From Pseudovibrio sp. JCM 19062 (GTDB lineage Bacteria; Pseudomonadota; Alphaproteobacteria; Rhizobiales; Stappiaceae), in contig BAXV01000052.1 in NCBI GenBank assembly GCA_001310715.1, positions 1-26,726 on the forward strand: a stretch of DNA of 26,726 nucleotides, in the 5' to 3' direction. Under the pieces are notes generated by a model. It was not told the origin of the DNA, searched no databases, and saw nothing but the letters and a program-made list of their open reading frames with translations. The position numbers and the translations under genes are program-made. Each line of letters begins with the position of its first letter. Within the stretch, counting starts at the first letter, position 1. This document shows, one piece after another, positions 9,359 to 17,466 of the stretch.

Positions 9359-9846
9359 TTATTCGCTTTCGTTTGCAGGGGCTGCCTGCAGCAGACCGTA
9401 GCGCTCGACGCCGATCTTTTCCAGAAGCTCCAGTTGGGTTTCGAGGAAGTCGATGTGACCTTCTTCGTCTGCCATCAGATCTTCGAAAAGCTTCATGGTG
9501 ACGTAATCGCCTTCGTCGCGGCAAACTTCGCGTGCTTCCTTGTAAAGAGCACGTGCGGAGTATTCACCAGCCAGATCGCACTCAAGGCATTCCTTGAGGT
9601 CCTGACCAATGCGCAGCGGATCGAGGGTTTGCAGATTCGGGTGTCCTTCGAGGAAGATAATACGCTCGATCAGCTTATCGGCGTGTTCCATTTCCTCAAT
9701 GGATTCCTCGCGTTCTTTTTTTTCGCGAGCTTTGTGAAGCCCCAGTCTTCAAGGAGACGGTAGTGCAGCCAATATTGATTAACCGCAGTCAGCTCGTGAC
9801 GAAGCGCTTTATTGAGATATTCCAGTACTTTAGGTTCACCCTTCAT
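9359..9846 (-). CDS. bfr: Bacterioferritin (frameshifted)
   Basis: Forms the 24-subunit haem-containing iron store that oxidises Fe2+ and holds it as a ferric mineral. After repair the protein is 161 residues and its residue numbers match the E. coli protein exactly: ferroxidase ligands E18, Y25, E51, H54, E94, E127 and H130, and the haem ligand M52. The start at 9846 has GGAGAGA just upstream. The T8 run at 9716-9723 (A8 on the coding strand) breaks the frame; reducing it to six restores [19 protein letters not shown] with the spacing of other family members. It lies 55 bases after bfd, which encodes the ferredoxin that reduces stored iron for release, and the two probably share a transcript. 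Confidence 0.93.
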
Positions 9847-9901
9847 GTCACTCTCTCCTTGACAAATTGAGGTATTGTCCTTTTTTTAGAATAATTCCAA
9901 G

Positions 9902-10111
9902 CTACTGTCCAGAGTCATCTTTAACTTGTTCAGCCTCTGCGTATACAACCTCGATGATGCTCTTGAAGCAACCACCGCATTTAGGTCGGTACCCTAGATG
10001 ACGGAAAATTGCGCCAGGAGTGGGGACACCGCCCTCCGGGTTCTCGCAGAGTTCGCGTGCAGCTTGTTTAATTTGTTTGTCAGTAATGACGTTGCAGTGA
10101 CAAATGATCAT
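9902..10111 (-). CDS. bfd: Bacterioferritin-associated ferredoxin
   Basis: A small [2Fe-2S] protein that binds bacterioferritin and passes electrons to its haem so that stored iron can be mobilised. It is 69 residues if started at the ATG at 10111 (MIICHCNVIT), the family's usual start; an in-frame ATG at 10147 would add 12 unconserved residues. The cluster ligands are visible as CHC at 4-6 and CGGC at 45-48. The frame is intact. It is the first gene of the bfd-bfr pair. Confidence 0.92.
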   Translation of the reverse strand: MIICHCNVITDKQIKQAARELCENPEGGVPTPGAIFRHLGYRPKCGGCFKSIIEVVYAEAEQVKDDSGQ

Positions 10112-10150
10112 TGTTGGTTGCTTTCGGGCTCCCAATTTCTCTTGCAAAGC

Positions 10151-10177
10151 ATTATATAATCTGTACAGCTTCTAAAA
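10151..10177 (-). promoter_or_regulatory. Candidate bfd promoter with half of an iron-control (Irr) box
   Basis: On the minus strand a perfect TATAAT (complement of 10151-10156) is preceded by TTTTAGAA (complement of 10170-10177), close to where a -35 element would lie. TTTAGAA is one half of the palindromic Irr box known from alphaproteobacterial iron genes; the other half is not evident. Regulation by Irr is a guess from gene function and this half site. Confidence 0.35.
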
Positions 10178-10228
10178 CTAGAGAGAAATACTCCAGTTTC
10201 CTGCAGTCCTATCACGAGCAAAGCCCCT

Positions 10229-10990
10229 ATGAACACAAACCAAACGACGAAGGATCTCCGCAAAACAATCGTTTTGACAGGCGCGAGCCGCGGAATCGGC
10301 CACGCGACGGTTAAAAAGTTTTCTTCAGCGGGTTACCGGGTTATCAGCTGTTCCAGACAACCGTTTTCTGACAAGTGTCCTTGGCCATCAGGTCCTGAGG
10401 ACCACATTGAAGTGGACCTTGGTGATTCTGATAGTCTGGAAAATGCAGTTTTGCAAATTAAAGAGCGTTTGCAAGACAATGGTTCTATGCTGCACGCACT
10501 GGTGAACAATGCGGGCATCAGTCCCAAGGATGAAGACGGGCAACGCCTCGATTCTCTGACAACACCAACGCAAACCTGGCGAGATGTGTTTCAGGTCAAC
10601 TTCTTCGCGCCAATCATGCTGGCCCGTGGTTTGTTTGAGGAGCTGAAAGCGGCAAAGGGGTCTGTGGTCAACGTCACCTCTATTGCCGGGGGCCGTGTGC
10701 ACCCGTTTGCAGGCACTGCTTACGCAACCTCCAAAGCAGCTCTTGCAGCATTGACCCGCGAAATGGCGGCTGACTTCGGGCCTCATGGCGTGCGCGTAAA
10801 CGCGATTGCTCCGGGTGAGATCGACACCTCGATCCTGTCTCCAGGTACCGAGAAGATCGTTGAGACCATTCCTATGCGCCGTCTTGGAAGCACCGCAGAG
10901 GTGGCAGACACCATCTACTACCTGTGTTCTGCGCCGTCCTCCTATGTGACAGGAGCCGAAATCCACATCAACGGCGGTCAGCACGTTTAA
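10229..10990 (+). CDS. SDR-family NAD(P)-dependent oxidoreductase
   Basis: A classical short-chain dehydrogenase/reductase of 253 residues with an intact frame. The cofactor motif TGASRGIG is at 17-24, NNAG follows, and the catalytic set is S151, Y165 and K169 (YATSK). The NAIAPGEIDT region and the C-terminal YVTGAEIHINGG match the family. The protein should reduce or oxidise a small alcohol or ketone; the substrate cannot be read from sequence. The N terminus has arginines after the cofactor loop and in the second strand (SRG and CSRQ), which suggests NADP(H) preference (inference). It is a single gene followed by a strong terminator. The start ATG at 10229 has only a weak ribosome site (AGCAAAG). 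Confidence 0.9.
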   Translation: MNTNQTTKDLRKTIVLTGASRGIGHATVKKFSSAGYRVISCSRQPFSDKCPWPSGPEDHIEVDLGDSDSLENAVLQIKERLQDNGSMLHALVNNAGISPKDEDGQRLDSLTTPTQTWRDVFQVNFFAPIMLARGLFEELKAAKGSVVNVTSIAGGRVHPFAGTAYATSKAALAALTREMAADFGPHGVRVNAIAPGEIDTSILSPGTEKIVETIPMRRLGSTAEVADTIYYLCSAPSSYVTGAEIHINGGQHV

Positions 10991-11015
10991 CGAAATCTTC
11001 CGGTTCGGTATGAAG

Positions 11016-11039
11016 GGGCGCATCATGCGCCCTTTTTTT
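11016..11039 (+). terminator. Rho-independent terminator of the SDR gene
   Basis: GGGCGCA (11016-11022), loop TCA, TGCGCCC (11026-11032) and a run of seven Ts form a textbook intrinsic terminator 26 bases after the stop. Confidence 0.88.
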
Positions 11040-11157
11040 ACGAGTGAGGGAAATCCGCAGACCAGCCCAATATGCAATTTTATTAGTTATTTTTTTTAGT
11101 GATCTTCTGATCTACTAAGATAATTACTTACTATATTTCTTCTGGGGGATCAGACCG

Positions 11158-11882
11158 TTGGCTGCATTCAATTTAAATAGGGTACCCATCATTTTATACG
11201 CTGCGGTCTTTCTGATCGTACTGCTTGGCATCGTTCAGCAGGTCTTCGTTACCTACGTTGCGTTGAGACGCCTTTGAAAGACCTTCGGCACTTCTCGCTG
11301 GATCACGAAACCAATCTGGGCGCATGGTTCTCGTCCATGGTGATGCTCTGTATTGCGGGGCTGGCTGGTTTGATCGGTGTTATGGAGCGGCACTCCAAGC
11401 AGCCACAAAACTGGCTTTACTGGATGGGCCTGTCTGTTGGCTTTTTATACATGTCGGTTGATGAAAATATCGGCATCCACGAAATCACCATCAACCCACT
11501 GCGCACAGCATTTGACCTGAGCGGTCCGCTTTATTTTGCCTGGGTGATACCGGGAATGATTCTGGTTGCAATGCTCGGGCTTGTTTACCTGCGCTTTCTT
11601 GCACGGTTGCCAAGACGGTTTGCGGTTCTGTTTGTGATCTCGGGAACCATATATCTTTCCGGCGCGCTCGGGTTTGAGATGTTGGGCGCAATGTTTGCGG
11701 GCAGCGTGGGGTATGACGCGCTTGGCTACAAGATCTTTTATACGCTGGAAGAAACCTGCGAGCTGATTGGCCTGACGACCTTCCTCTCTGCTCTGCTGGC
11801 TTATCTGGGTGAGGTTCATGGTTATGCGACCATCACCTTCCAGCGAACAGCAAAGGCTGGATATTTGAAAACAGGCAAGTGA
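11158..11882 (+). CDS. Six-helix membrane protein of unknown function (frameshifted)
   Basis: A hydrophobic protein of about 241 residues. I count six membrane segments: IILYAAVFLIVLLGIV near the N terminus, then segments around MLCIAGLAGLIG, WMGLSVGFLYMSV, YFAWVIPGMILVAMLGL, FAVLFVISGTIYLSGAL and LIGLTTFLSALLAYL. Polar residues near or inside these segments stand out: SVDENIGIHE after helix 3, GFEMLG after helix 5 and LEETCELIG before helix 6. The TTG at 11158 is chosen because GGGGGAT lies about 8 bases upstream and this first frame supplies helix 1. A T appears to be lost at 11273-11275, joining YVALRRL to KDLRHFSLDHE; if no base is missing, the gene could instead start at the TTG at 11274. 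I recognise similar DE...HE membrane proteins in Proteobacteria but none with a known function. Confidence 0.65.
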
Positions 11883-11886
11883 GGGA

Positions 11887-11904
11887 AAGGGGCAAACGCC
11901 CCTT
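11887..11904. terminator. GC-rich hairpin between convergent genes
   Basis: AAGGGGC, loop AAAC, GCCCCTT forms a perfect 7-bp stem in the 34-base gap between the membrane protein and coxM, which converge here. No strong T-run on either strand, so termination is probable but not certain. Confidence 0.5.
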
Positions 11905-11916
11905 CCCCCAGTTTGG

Positions 11917-12715
11917 CTAAGCAGATGCTGCAACGGCGCGTTTGGCCATGACTGTCACCAGATTGGCGCGGTAGGCGGCTGTGCCGTGCATATCGGAGAG
12001 CATATCGTCAGCAGACGGGGCGATGTTGGCGACAGCGTCAGCAGACCAGTTGCCATCCAGAGCCTTTTCCATGTCAGGCATACGGAAGACACCGCCCTGC
12101 CCAGCTCCAGTCACAGCCACGCGAGCACCGGCCCCCGTCTTTGCCACAAACACGCCTGCCATAGCGTAGCGGGATGCGGGGTTCGGGAACTTGGCGTAGG
12201 CGGTGTGTGATGCTGCCGGGAAGACAACCGCAGTTACAATTTCATCATCATCCAGCGCTGTTTCGAACATGCCGGTGAAGAAGTCCTTTGCGGTAAACTC
12301 CCGCTTGTTGGTCTCGATGGTTGCACCAAGAGCCAGCAATGCTGCCGGGTAGTCCGCTGCCGGGTCGTTGTTGGCGATGGACCGCCAAGGGTGCCCATGT
12401 GGCGAACATGCGGATCACCGATATGTCCAGCCAGATCAGCCAGTCCCGGAAGTGCGGCTCTGACATCAGCATTGCCAGCACATCCGCATGGCAGGTTGCT
12501 GCGCCAATACGAATTGAGCCGTCAGCCTGTTTGGTGATGCCGGAGATCTCGTCGATGTGACGCAGGTCAATCAGATCACTTGGTGCGGCAAGGCGCTGCT
12601 TCATGGTCGGGATCAGGGTCTGACCGCCAGAAAGCAGTTTGCCGTCATCGGCGTTCTTCAGCATTGCGGCTGCATCTGACACTGTCGATGCGCGATGATA
12701 TTTGGTCTCGTACAT
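11917..12715 (-). CDS. coxM: Medium (FAD-binding) subunit of a CO-dehydrogenase-like molybdenum hydroxylase (frameshifted)
   Basis: Carries FAD and passes electrons from the iron-sulfur subunit to the acceptor in an L-M-S molybdenum hydroxylase. The repaired protein is about 266 residues. FAD-binding motifs are [13 protein letters not shown] near residue 29 and [20 protein letters not shown] near residue 100; the C-terminal CO_deh_flav_C part includes [10 protein letters not shown] and [11 protein letters not shown]. Two single-base losses break the frame, near 12435-12440 (W-L to DLAGHIGDP) and near 12379-12383 (LGG to [15 protein letters not shown]). The start at 12715 (MYETKYHRA) is the family's usual one. 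It is the last gene of the cluster, 39 bases after the small protein at 12755. Confidence 0.88.
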
Positions 12716-12754
12716 TTTTAGCCTCCCATCCCATAGGGGTCTTTGGCAGAGTTG

Positions 12755-13251
12755 CTATGAGTTTAGTTCAGATAATTCAGCTTTCGGGTACGGAATAGCC
12801 TCCAGATCAGAAAAGAAAATCTTGCGATTTTGCTCGCCGTCAATCAGCTGACCAAGCCGCGCTGCTCTTTGGAACAGAATTGCGGCTTCGCTATCGTCAC
12901 CCGCCAACAACTTGGCGCGTGCCATAAGCTCGGAAGCATAGGCATGATCGAAATCTGCATATCCTCCTGATGCGCTTTGGTCAGCTCCATGGTTTGCAGC
13001 GCATAACGCATGGCTGCTTCGATGTTGCCAAGCAAAACATGGACGCGGCCCACGAGCCACAATCCACGTTGCTGATTGACTTTCGTTCCCACCTGAAGCC
13101 AGTGCCAGAGGCTGGCGTGCGCGACATGGAGTATCTCGTCATTTTCCTCCGCAGACCGGCTCTCCTTATCCAGAAGAGCCCATGTGCGTTGGTTGAGTTC
13201 AATGGCGATGAACTTGTGATCCAATGTCGGTTTTGCGCCAGCCTGTGCCAC
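12755..13251 (-). CDS. Conserved helical-repeat (TPR-like) protein in the Mo-hydroxylase cluster (frameshifted)
   Basis: About 165 residues after restoring one missing G near 12954-12956, which joins AHQEDMQ to [17 protein letters not shown]. The protein is all-helical in look, with repeated Ala/Leu-rich pairs (LWHWLQVG..., [44 protein letters not shown]) that resemble tetratricopeptide repeats. It has no signal peptide or membrane segment. It starts at a GTG 4 bases after the coxL stop, with GGAG inside the coxL end as ribosome site, so it is translationally tied to coxL. Its place between the large and medium subunit genes suggests a role in assembly, cofactor insertion or regulation, but this is inference; I know of no assigned function. 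Confidence 0.7.
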
Positions 13252-13255
13252 CTCG

Positions 13256-15617
13256 TTACTCCGCTGCCTGTTTCATGCCGTTGTCCTGAATGAGCTGCCA
13301 GACGCGGTTGGGCGAGGCAGGCATATGCATATCGCGAATGCCGAGGCATCCGTGATGGCGTTGATGACAGCAGGCGGTGAACCGATCGCCCCAGCCTCCC
13401 CGCAGCCTTTCATGCCAAGCGGATTGCCTGGGCATTCTGTGACTGTGGTTTCCAGCTTGAAGGATGGAACATTGTCTGCACGCGGCATGGCGTAGTCCAT
13501 ATAGGATGCTGTGAGCAACTGGCCGTCTTCGTCATACTGGGTGTGTTCCAGCATGGCCTGACCAATGCCCTGCACCAGACCACCGTGGACCTGACCTTCC
13601 ACAATCATCGGGTTGATGATGGTGCCAAAGTCATCGGCTGCCACGAAGTTCTCGATGGAGACAACGCCGGTATCGGGATCAACTTCCACCTCGCAGATGT
13701 AACAGCCCGCAGGGAACGTGAAGTTGGTTGGATCGTAGAACGCGCCCTCCTTCAGACCCGGCTCCATGCCTTCCGGCAGGTTGTGGGCGGTGTAAGCTGC
13801 GAGTGAGACTTCGGTGAAGGAGAGTTTCTTGTCGGTTCCGGCAACTTTCAACTCGCCGTTCTCGATGGTGATGTCGCCTTCAGAGGCTTCCATCAAGTGG
13901 GCTGCGATCTTCTTCGCCTTGGCTTCGACCTTGTCGAGTGCTTGGAAATCGCAGACATGCCGACGGCGCCTGAGCGGGAACCGTATGTGCCCATGCCCAT
14001 TTGCACCTTGTCAGTGTCGCCATGGACAATGGAGATGCTATCGGTTGGCAGGCCTAAGCGGTCTGACACCAGCTGGGCGAAGGTGGTTTCGTGTCCCTGA
14101 CCATGGCTGTGAGAGCCGGTGAGCACTTCGATGGTGCCAACAGCGTTGACACGAACCTCAGCAGACTCCCAAAGACCAACACCAGCGCCGAGTGAGCCCA
14201 CCGCCTGAGACGGTGCGATGCCGCATGCCTCAATATAGCAGGACATACCGATGCCACGGAGCTTGCCAGCTGCTTCTGATTGAGCGCGACGTTGCGCGAA
14301 GCCGTTGTAGTCGATGGCGTTCATAGCCAGATCGAGCGATGCTTCGTAGTCACCGGCATCATAGGCCATAATCACAGGCGTCTGGTGCGGGAACTCGCGT
14401 ACGAAGTTGAGGCGGCGGAATTCTGCTGGTGCCATGCCAACTTCTTTCGCTGCCGTTTCCATCATGCGCTCAACAACGAAGGTCGCTTCCGGACGTCCTG
14501 CCCCGCGGTATGCGTCCACCGGTGCGGTGTTGGTGTAGACCGCTTTCACATTCGCATAGATATTCGGAATGTTGTACTGGCCGGACAGCAGCGTTGCGTA
14601 GAGGTAGGTTGGCACAGAGGACGAGAACAAGGACATGTAGGCGCCAAGGTTGGCGACTGTTTTCACGCGGAAACCGGTGATCTTGTTGTTCGCATCCAGA
14701 GCCAGCTCGGCTGTGGTGTGGTGGTCACGACCATGAGCGTCTGTCAGGAACGCTTCGGTTCGATCAGAAGTCCATTTGACTGGACGGCCAACACGTTTTG
14801 TGGCCCACAGGCAGGCGATCTCTTCCGGATAGATGAAGATCTTGGAGCCAAACCCACCGCCCACATCCGGTGCAATCACGCGCAGTTTGTTCTCTGGAGC
14901 CACGTTGTAGAACGCGGAGAGAACCAAGCGCGCCACATGCGGGTTTTGAGAGGTGGTGTAGAGCGTGTAGTGCTCTTCCGAAGGATCGAAATGCGCCAGA
15001 GCAGAGCGTGGCTCCATCGGGTTTGGAACAAGACGGTTGTTGTCGAGGTCCATCTGGGTGATGTGCGCGGCATTGGCAAACGCTTCATTGGTTGCCGCTT
15101 CCTCGCCGATCTCCCAGTCGTAAATGAGGTTACCGGCAGCTTCCGGATGGAGTTGCGGGGCCCCGTCCTTGAGCGCGTCAAGGCTGTCGACAACGGTTGG
15201 CAGCTCTTCGTAGTCCACGACAACCGCTTCGGCTGCGTCGCGGGCCTGTTGCAGGGTATCTGCCACTACAACTGCGATGGCCTGACCAACAAAGCGCACG
15301 GTTTCCGACTCCAGAGCACGATAAGCGCCCATGTTCATTGGAGACCCGTCTTTGGAATGGATCATCCACCCGCAGATGATATTGCCAATGCCGTCAGCTA
15401 CCAGCTGGTGGCCATTGAGAACCGCATCAACACCCGGCATTTTCATCGCCTCATCGGTGTTGATGGACTTGATGCGCGCATGCGCGTGTGTTGAGCGAAC
15501 AAAGGCCGCGTAGCCCATGCGTGGCATGGTCACATCATCGGTGTAGCGACCATTTCCTGTAATAAATCTTTTGTCTTCCTTGCGCAGCACTCGTGCGCCA
15601 ATTCCTTCTGCTGCCAT
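13256..15617 (-). CDS. coxL: Large (molybdopterin) subunit of a form II CO-dehydrogenase-like hydroxylase (frameshifted)
   Basis: The catalytic subunit of a xanthine-oxidase-family enzyme that binds molybdopterin cytosine dinucleotide. Repaired length is about 787 residues. It opens with [22 protein letters not shown] and has the [10 protein letters not shown] cofactor loop, the active-site loop [11 protein letters not shown] near residues 366-376 and the catalytic-glutamate motif [14 protein letters not shown] near residue 740. Form I CO dehydrogenases carry AYRCSFR with a Cu-binding cysteine; that cysteine is absent here, so the enzyme probably hydroxylates another substrate. The ATG at 15617 has GGAGGGG 6 bases upstream; an ATG at 15707 would add 30 unconserved residues. 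Single-base losses are near 13939-13943 (a [17 protein letters not shown]) and 13345-13346 (a C; AITDA to LGIRDMHMP). Confidence 0.92.
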
Positions 15618-15725
15618 TTCCATCCCCTCCCGGAAGGTTGACTTCAGCAACTGTTCATAGACGCCAGCACCGCCCCTCCGCGTAAAACGGGGTGCATCCA
15701 GCCTCAAAGCCAGTTGAACTCTGAA

Positions 15726-16214
15726 TTACTCTGCGGCTTCGAGAATCTCCGCCATCTCGTCTGCAGCAGCTTTGATCGCCTTGACGATGTTGTGGTAGCC
15801 GGTGCAGCGACAAATATTGCCTTCCAGCTCATGGCGGATTGTCTTTTCGTCCAGATCAGTCCCGAGGCGATTAATCATGTCGATTGCGGACATAATCATG
15901 CCGGGGGTACAGAAGCCGCACTGAAGGCCGTGGTTTTCCTTGAACGCCTTCTGCATGATGTGCAGCTGGCCATTTTGGGAAATGCCTTCAATGGTGGTAA
16001 CGGCAGAACCGGAAGCCTGAACAGCCAGCATACTGCAGGACTTAACTGCCCTGCCGTCCAGATGTACAAGGCATGCACCACACTGCGAGGTATCGCAGCC
16101 AATGTGCGTTCCGGTCAGTCCCTGATTTTCGCGCAGAAATGTAGATAGAAGGGTGCGGTCTGCAACCTCACCAGAAATCTGCTTTCCATTCACCGTCAAA
16201 GAGACAGTCGTCAT
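15726..16214 (-). CDS. coxS: Small (2Fe-2S) subunit of the CO-dehydrogenase-like hydroxylase
   Basis: Carries two [2Fe-2S] clusters between the molybdenum centre of CoxL and the FAD of CoxM. It is 162 residues with an intact frame. The plant-ferredoxin-type cluster ligands are C40, C45, C48 ([10 protein letters not shown]) and C60. The second, helical-domain cluster uses C99, C102 (CGFC) and C135, C137 (CRC). It is the first subunit gene on the transcript, followed after 108 bases by coxL, giving order S-L-x-M. Form I CO dehydrogenase operons are ordered M-S-L, so this order is another sign of the form II type. The start ATG at 16214 has a GGAGG-like site (GGGAGG) in front. Confidence 0.94.
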   Translation of the reverse strand: MTTVSLTVNGKQISGEVADRTLLSTFLRENQGLTGTHIGCDTSQCGACLVHLDGRAVKSCSMLAVQASGSAVTTIEGISQNGQLHIMQKAFKENHGLQCGFCTPGMIMSAIDMINRLGTDLDEKTIRHELEGNICRCTGYHNIVKAIKAAADEMAEILEAAE

Positions 16215-16306
16215 GGTTTTCCTCCCTCACTAAAGCCTGCATTTTCGCGTCCGCAGGCTATGAAGCCAACAACATTGATCAGGATCACCGCTCCTATCAA
16301 CGTAGT

Positions 16307-16395
16307 TGGTTGTAAATTAGGCCGCTGGCCCAATTATTCTCAGGGGTGGTTTTGCGGCAAAGTACGCTCTCCGCACTCTGCCGTTTACAACCACC
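16307..16395 (-). promoter_or_regulatory. Leader with competing stems between coxG and coxS
   Basis: On the minus-strand RNA, segment A (complement of 16384-16395) can pair with B (complement of 16345-16351: GGTGGTT with AACCACC, extended by 5 more pairs CGGCA/TGCCG). It can also pair with C (complement of 16307-16316: TGGTTGTAAA with TTTACAACCA, 10 bp). The two pairings exclude each other. The element starts 7 bases after the coxG stop and lies about 90-180 bases before coxS. It could be an attenuator or simply a terminator; no U-run is obvious. Confidence 0.35.
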
Positions 16396-16401
16396 CAAAT
16401 T

Positions 16402-17110
16402 TTAGGTGCCAAGCAACCAATAAAGAGCGATGAGAACAAGCAGAGTTAGAATTCCCCAGCCCAACGGACCACCCAGGAACCCTTTAGCTGCGGCGACCTC
16501 TACCTTTTCTTCAACGTCCTTAACCGCTTCTTCCAAAGCATGCTCAGCATCGGCAATCACTTCCGTCGGAGCATCGACCATGTGCTGGTTGGCAATGGTC
16601 TTGGCTTCTTCGATTATCGCTGTGTCCGGCTCGTCGTCCGCAAGGGGCTCGTCATCTTCAGCACAGGCGCGCCGCCAAGTTCTCTGTTCAGGTTCGAGAA
16701 GAACTCCTCAGCCATCTTTTTGGCTGTCGAGTCGATCAGCCGGTTGCCCAGCTGGGCAAGTTTGCCGCCGACCTTAGCAGTCACCTCATAACTTAAGAGC
16801 GTGCCACCTTCGCTTGGTGCCAGAGCTACATCTGCCGAACCCTTGGCAAACCCAGCCACACCGCCTTTGCCTTCACCGGAAATCTTGTAGGAGTTTGGCG
16901 GGTTAAGGTCAGAGAGCGTCACTGCGCCTTTGAACTTGGCCTTTACCGGTCCCACTTTTGCGGTGACTGTTGCCGTCATTTCAGTGTCGGAGGTTTTTTT
17001 TCCAGACTATCGCAACCCGGAATACACTTTTTCAGCAATTCAGGATCATTGAGAGCTTCCCAAACCTTTTCCTGACTCGCAGGTATTTGCTGCTCTCCAG
17101 ACATTTCCAT
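16402..17110 (-). CDS. coxG: CoxG-family SRPBCC protein with C-terminal membrane anchor (frameshifted)
   Basis: In CO-oxidising bacteria CoxG tethers the soluble hydroxylase to the cytoplasmic membrane. The repaired protein is about 235 residues. An N-terminal CoxG/SRPBCC domain (VWEALNDPELLKKCIPGCDSL, then MTATVTAKVGPVKAKFKG and KGSADVALAP) is followed by an acidic linker (AEDDEPLADDEPD) and a C-terminal hydrophobic segment, GWGILTLLVLIALYWLLG, that should anchor it. The ATG at 17110 has GAGGGGG upstream. Two frame errors: the T8 run at 16994-17001 (A8 on the coding strand) should be six, restoring SLEKTSDTEMTATV, and a G is missing near 16660-16663, restoring GGAPVAEDDEP. It is the first gene of the cluster, 187 bases upstream of coxS. 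Confidence 0.85.
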
Positions 17111-17466
17111 AGAGTGGCCCCCTCGTTATTCTCAGTGCTTCCTTTAGGTAGGCTTTGCGCCTTAAGGTCACTTTTGCATTCAACGTCATGTAGATTGGAC
17201 TTAAACCGAGGGAAAAGACAAGTACCTCTCGTGTTAAAATTGTCATGGATGCTCAAAACTTCTTTTCAGAAGACAGTGACGTTTTACAGGTCCTGCTCCA
17301 AGCTGGCGCTCGCACGCTGTGGATACTCACTTAACGGTAAAGGCTTTGTTTTGCGCTAAAGCGTTGACCGCAGGCTCGCATCGCCTTAATGCCTTTTCAT
17401 TAAACAGATGAAATCAGCGTGAGGCTTTGCCTCGCGTTTGTGCGCAGAAAATCAAAGGCAACATCC
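17111..17466. other. Divergent promoter region between coxG and the methyltransferase gene
   Basis: This 356-base stretch must hold the start sites for the cox cluster (minus) and the RNA methyltransferase operon (plus). Near its right end CGTGAGGC-TTT-GCCTCGCG forms a short stem (about 17415-17433). A 29-codon frame at 17245 has no supporting feature. I cannot place a sigma-70 promoter with confidence. Confidence 0.5.

Noticed and set aside
14280..15494. A 404-codon open frame antisense to coxL
   Set aside because: It lies fully opposite a conserved coxL frame, its sequence resembles no family, and long antisense frames are expected from the codon use of such genes.
11917..17110. A true form I aerobic CO dehydrogenase operon
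   Set aside because: The large subunit lacks the AYRCSFR loop with its cysteine and the gene order is S-L-M type; the visible genes also lack coxD, coxE and coxF.
17245..17334. A 29-codon frame starting MDAQNFFSEDSD before the methyltransferase
   Set aside because: No ribosome site of quality and no conservation that I can judge; it falls in the divergent promoter region.
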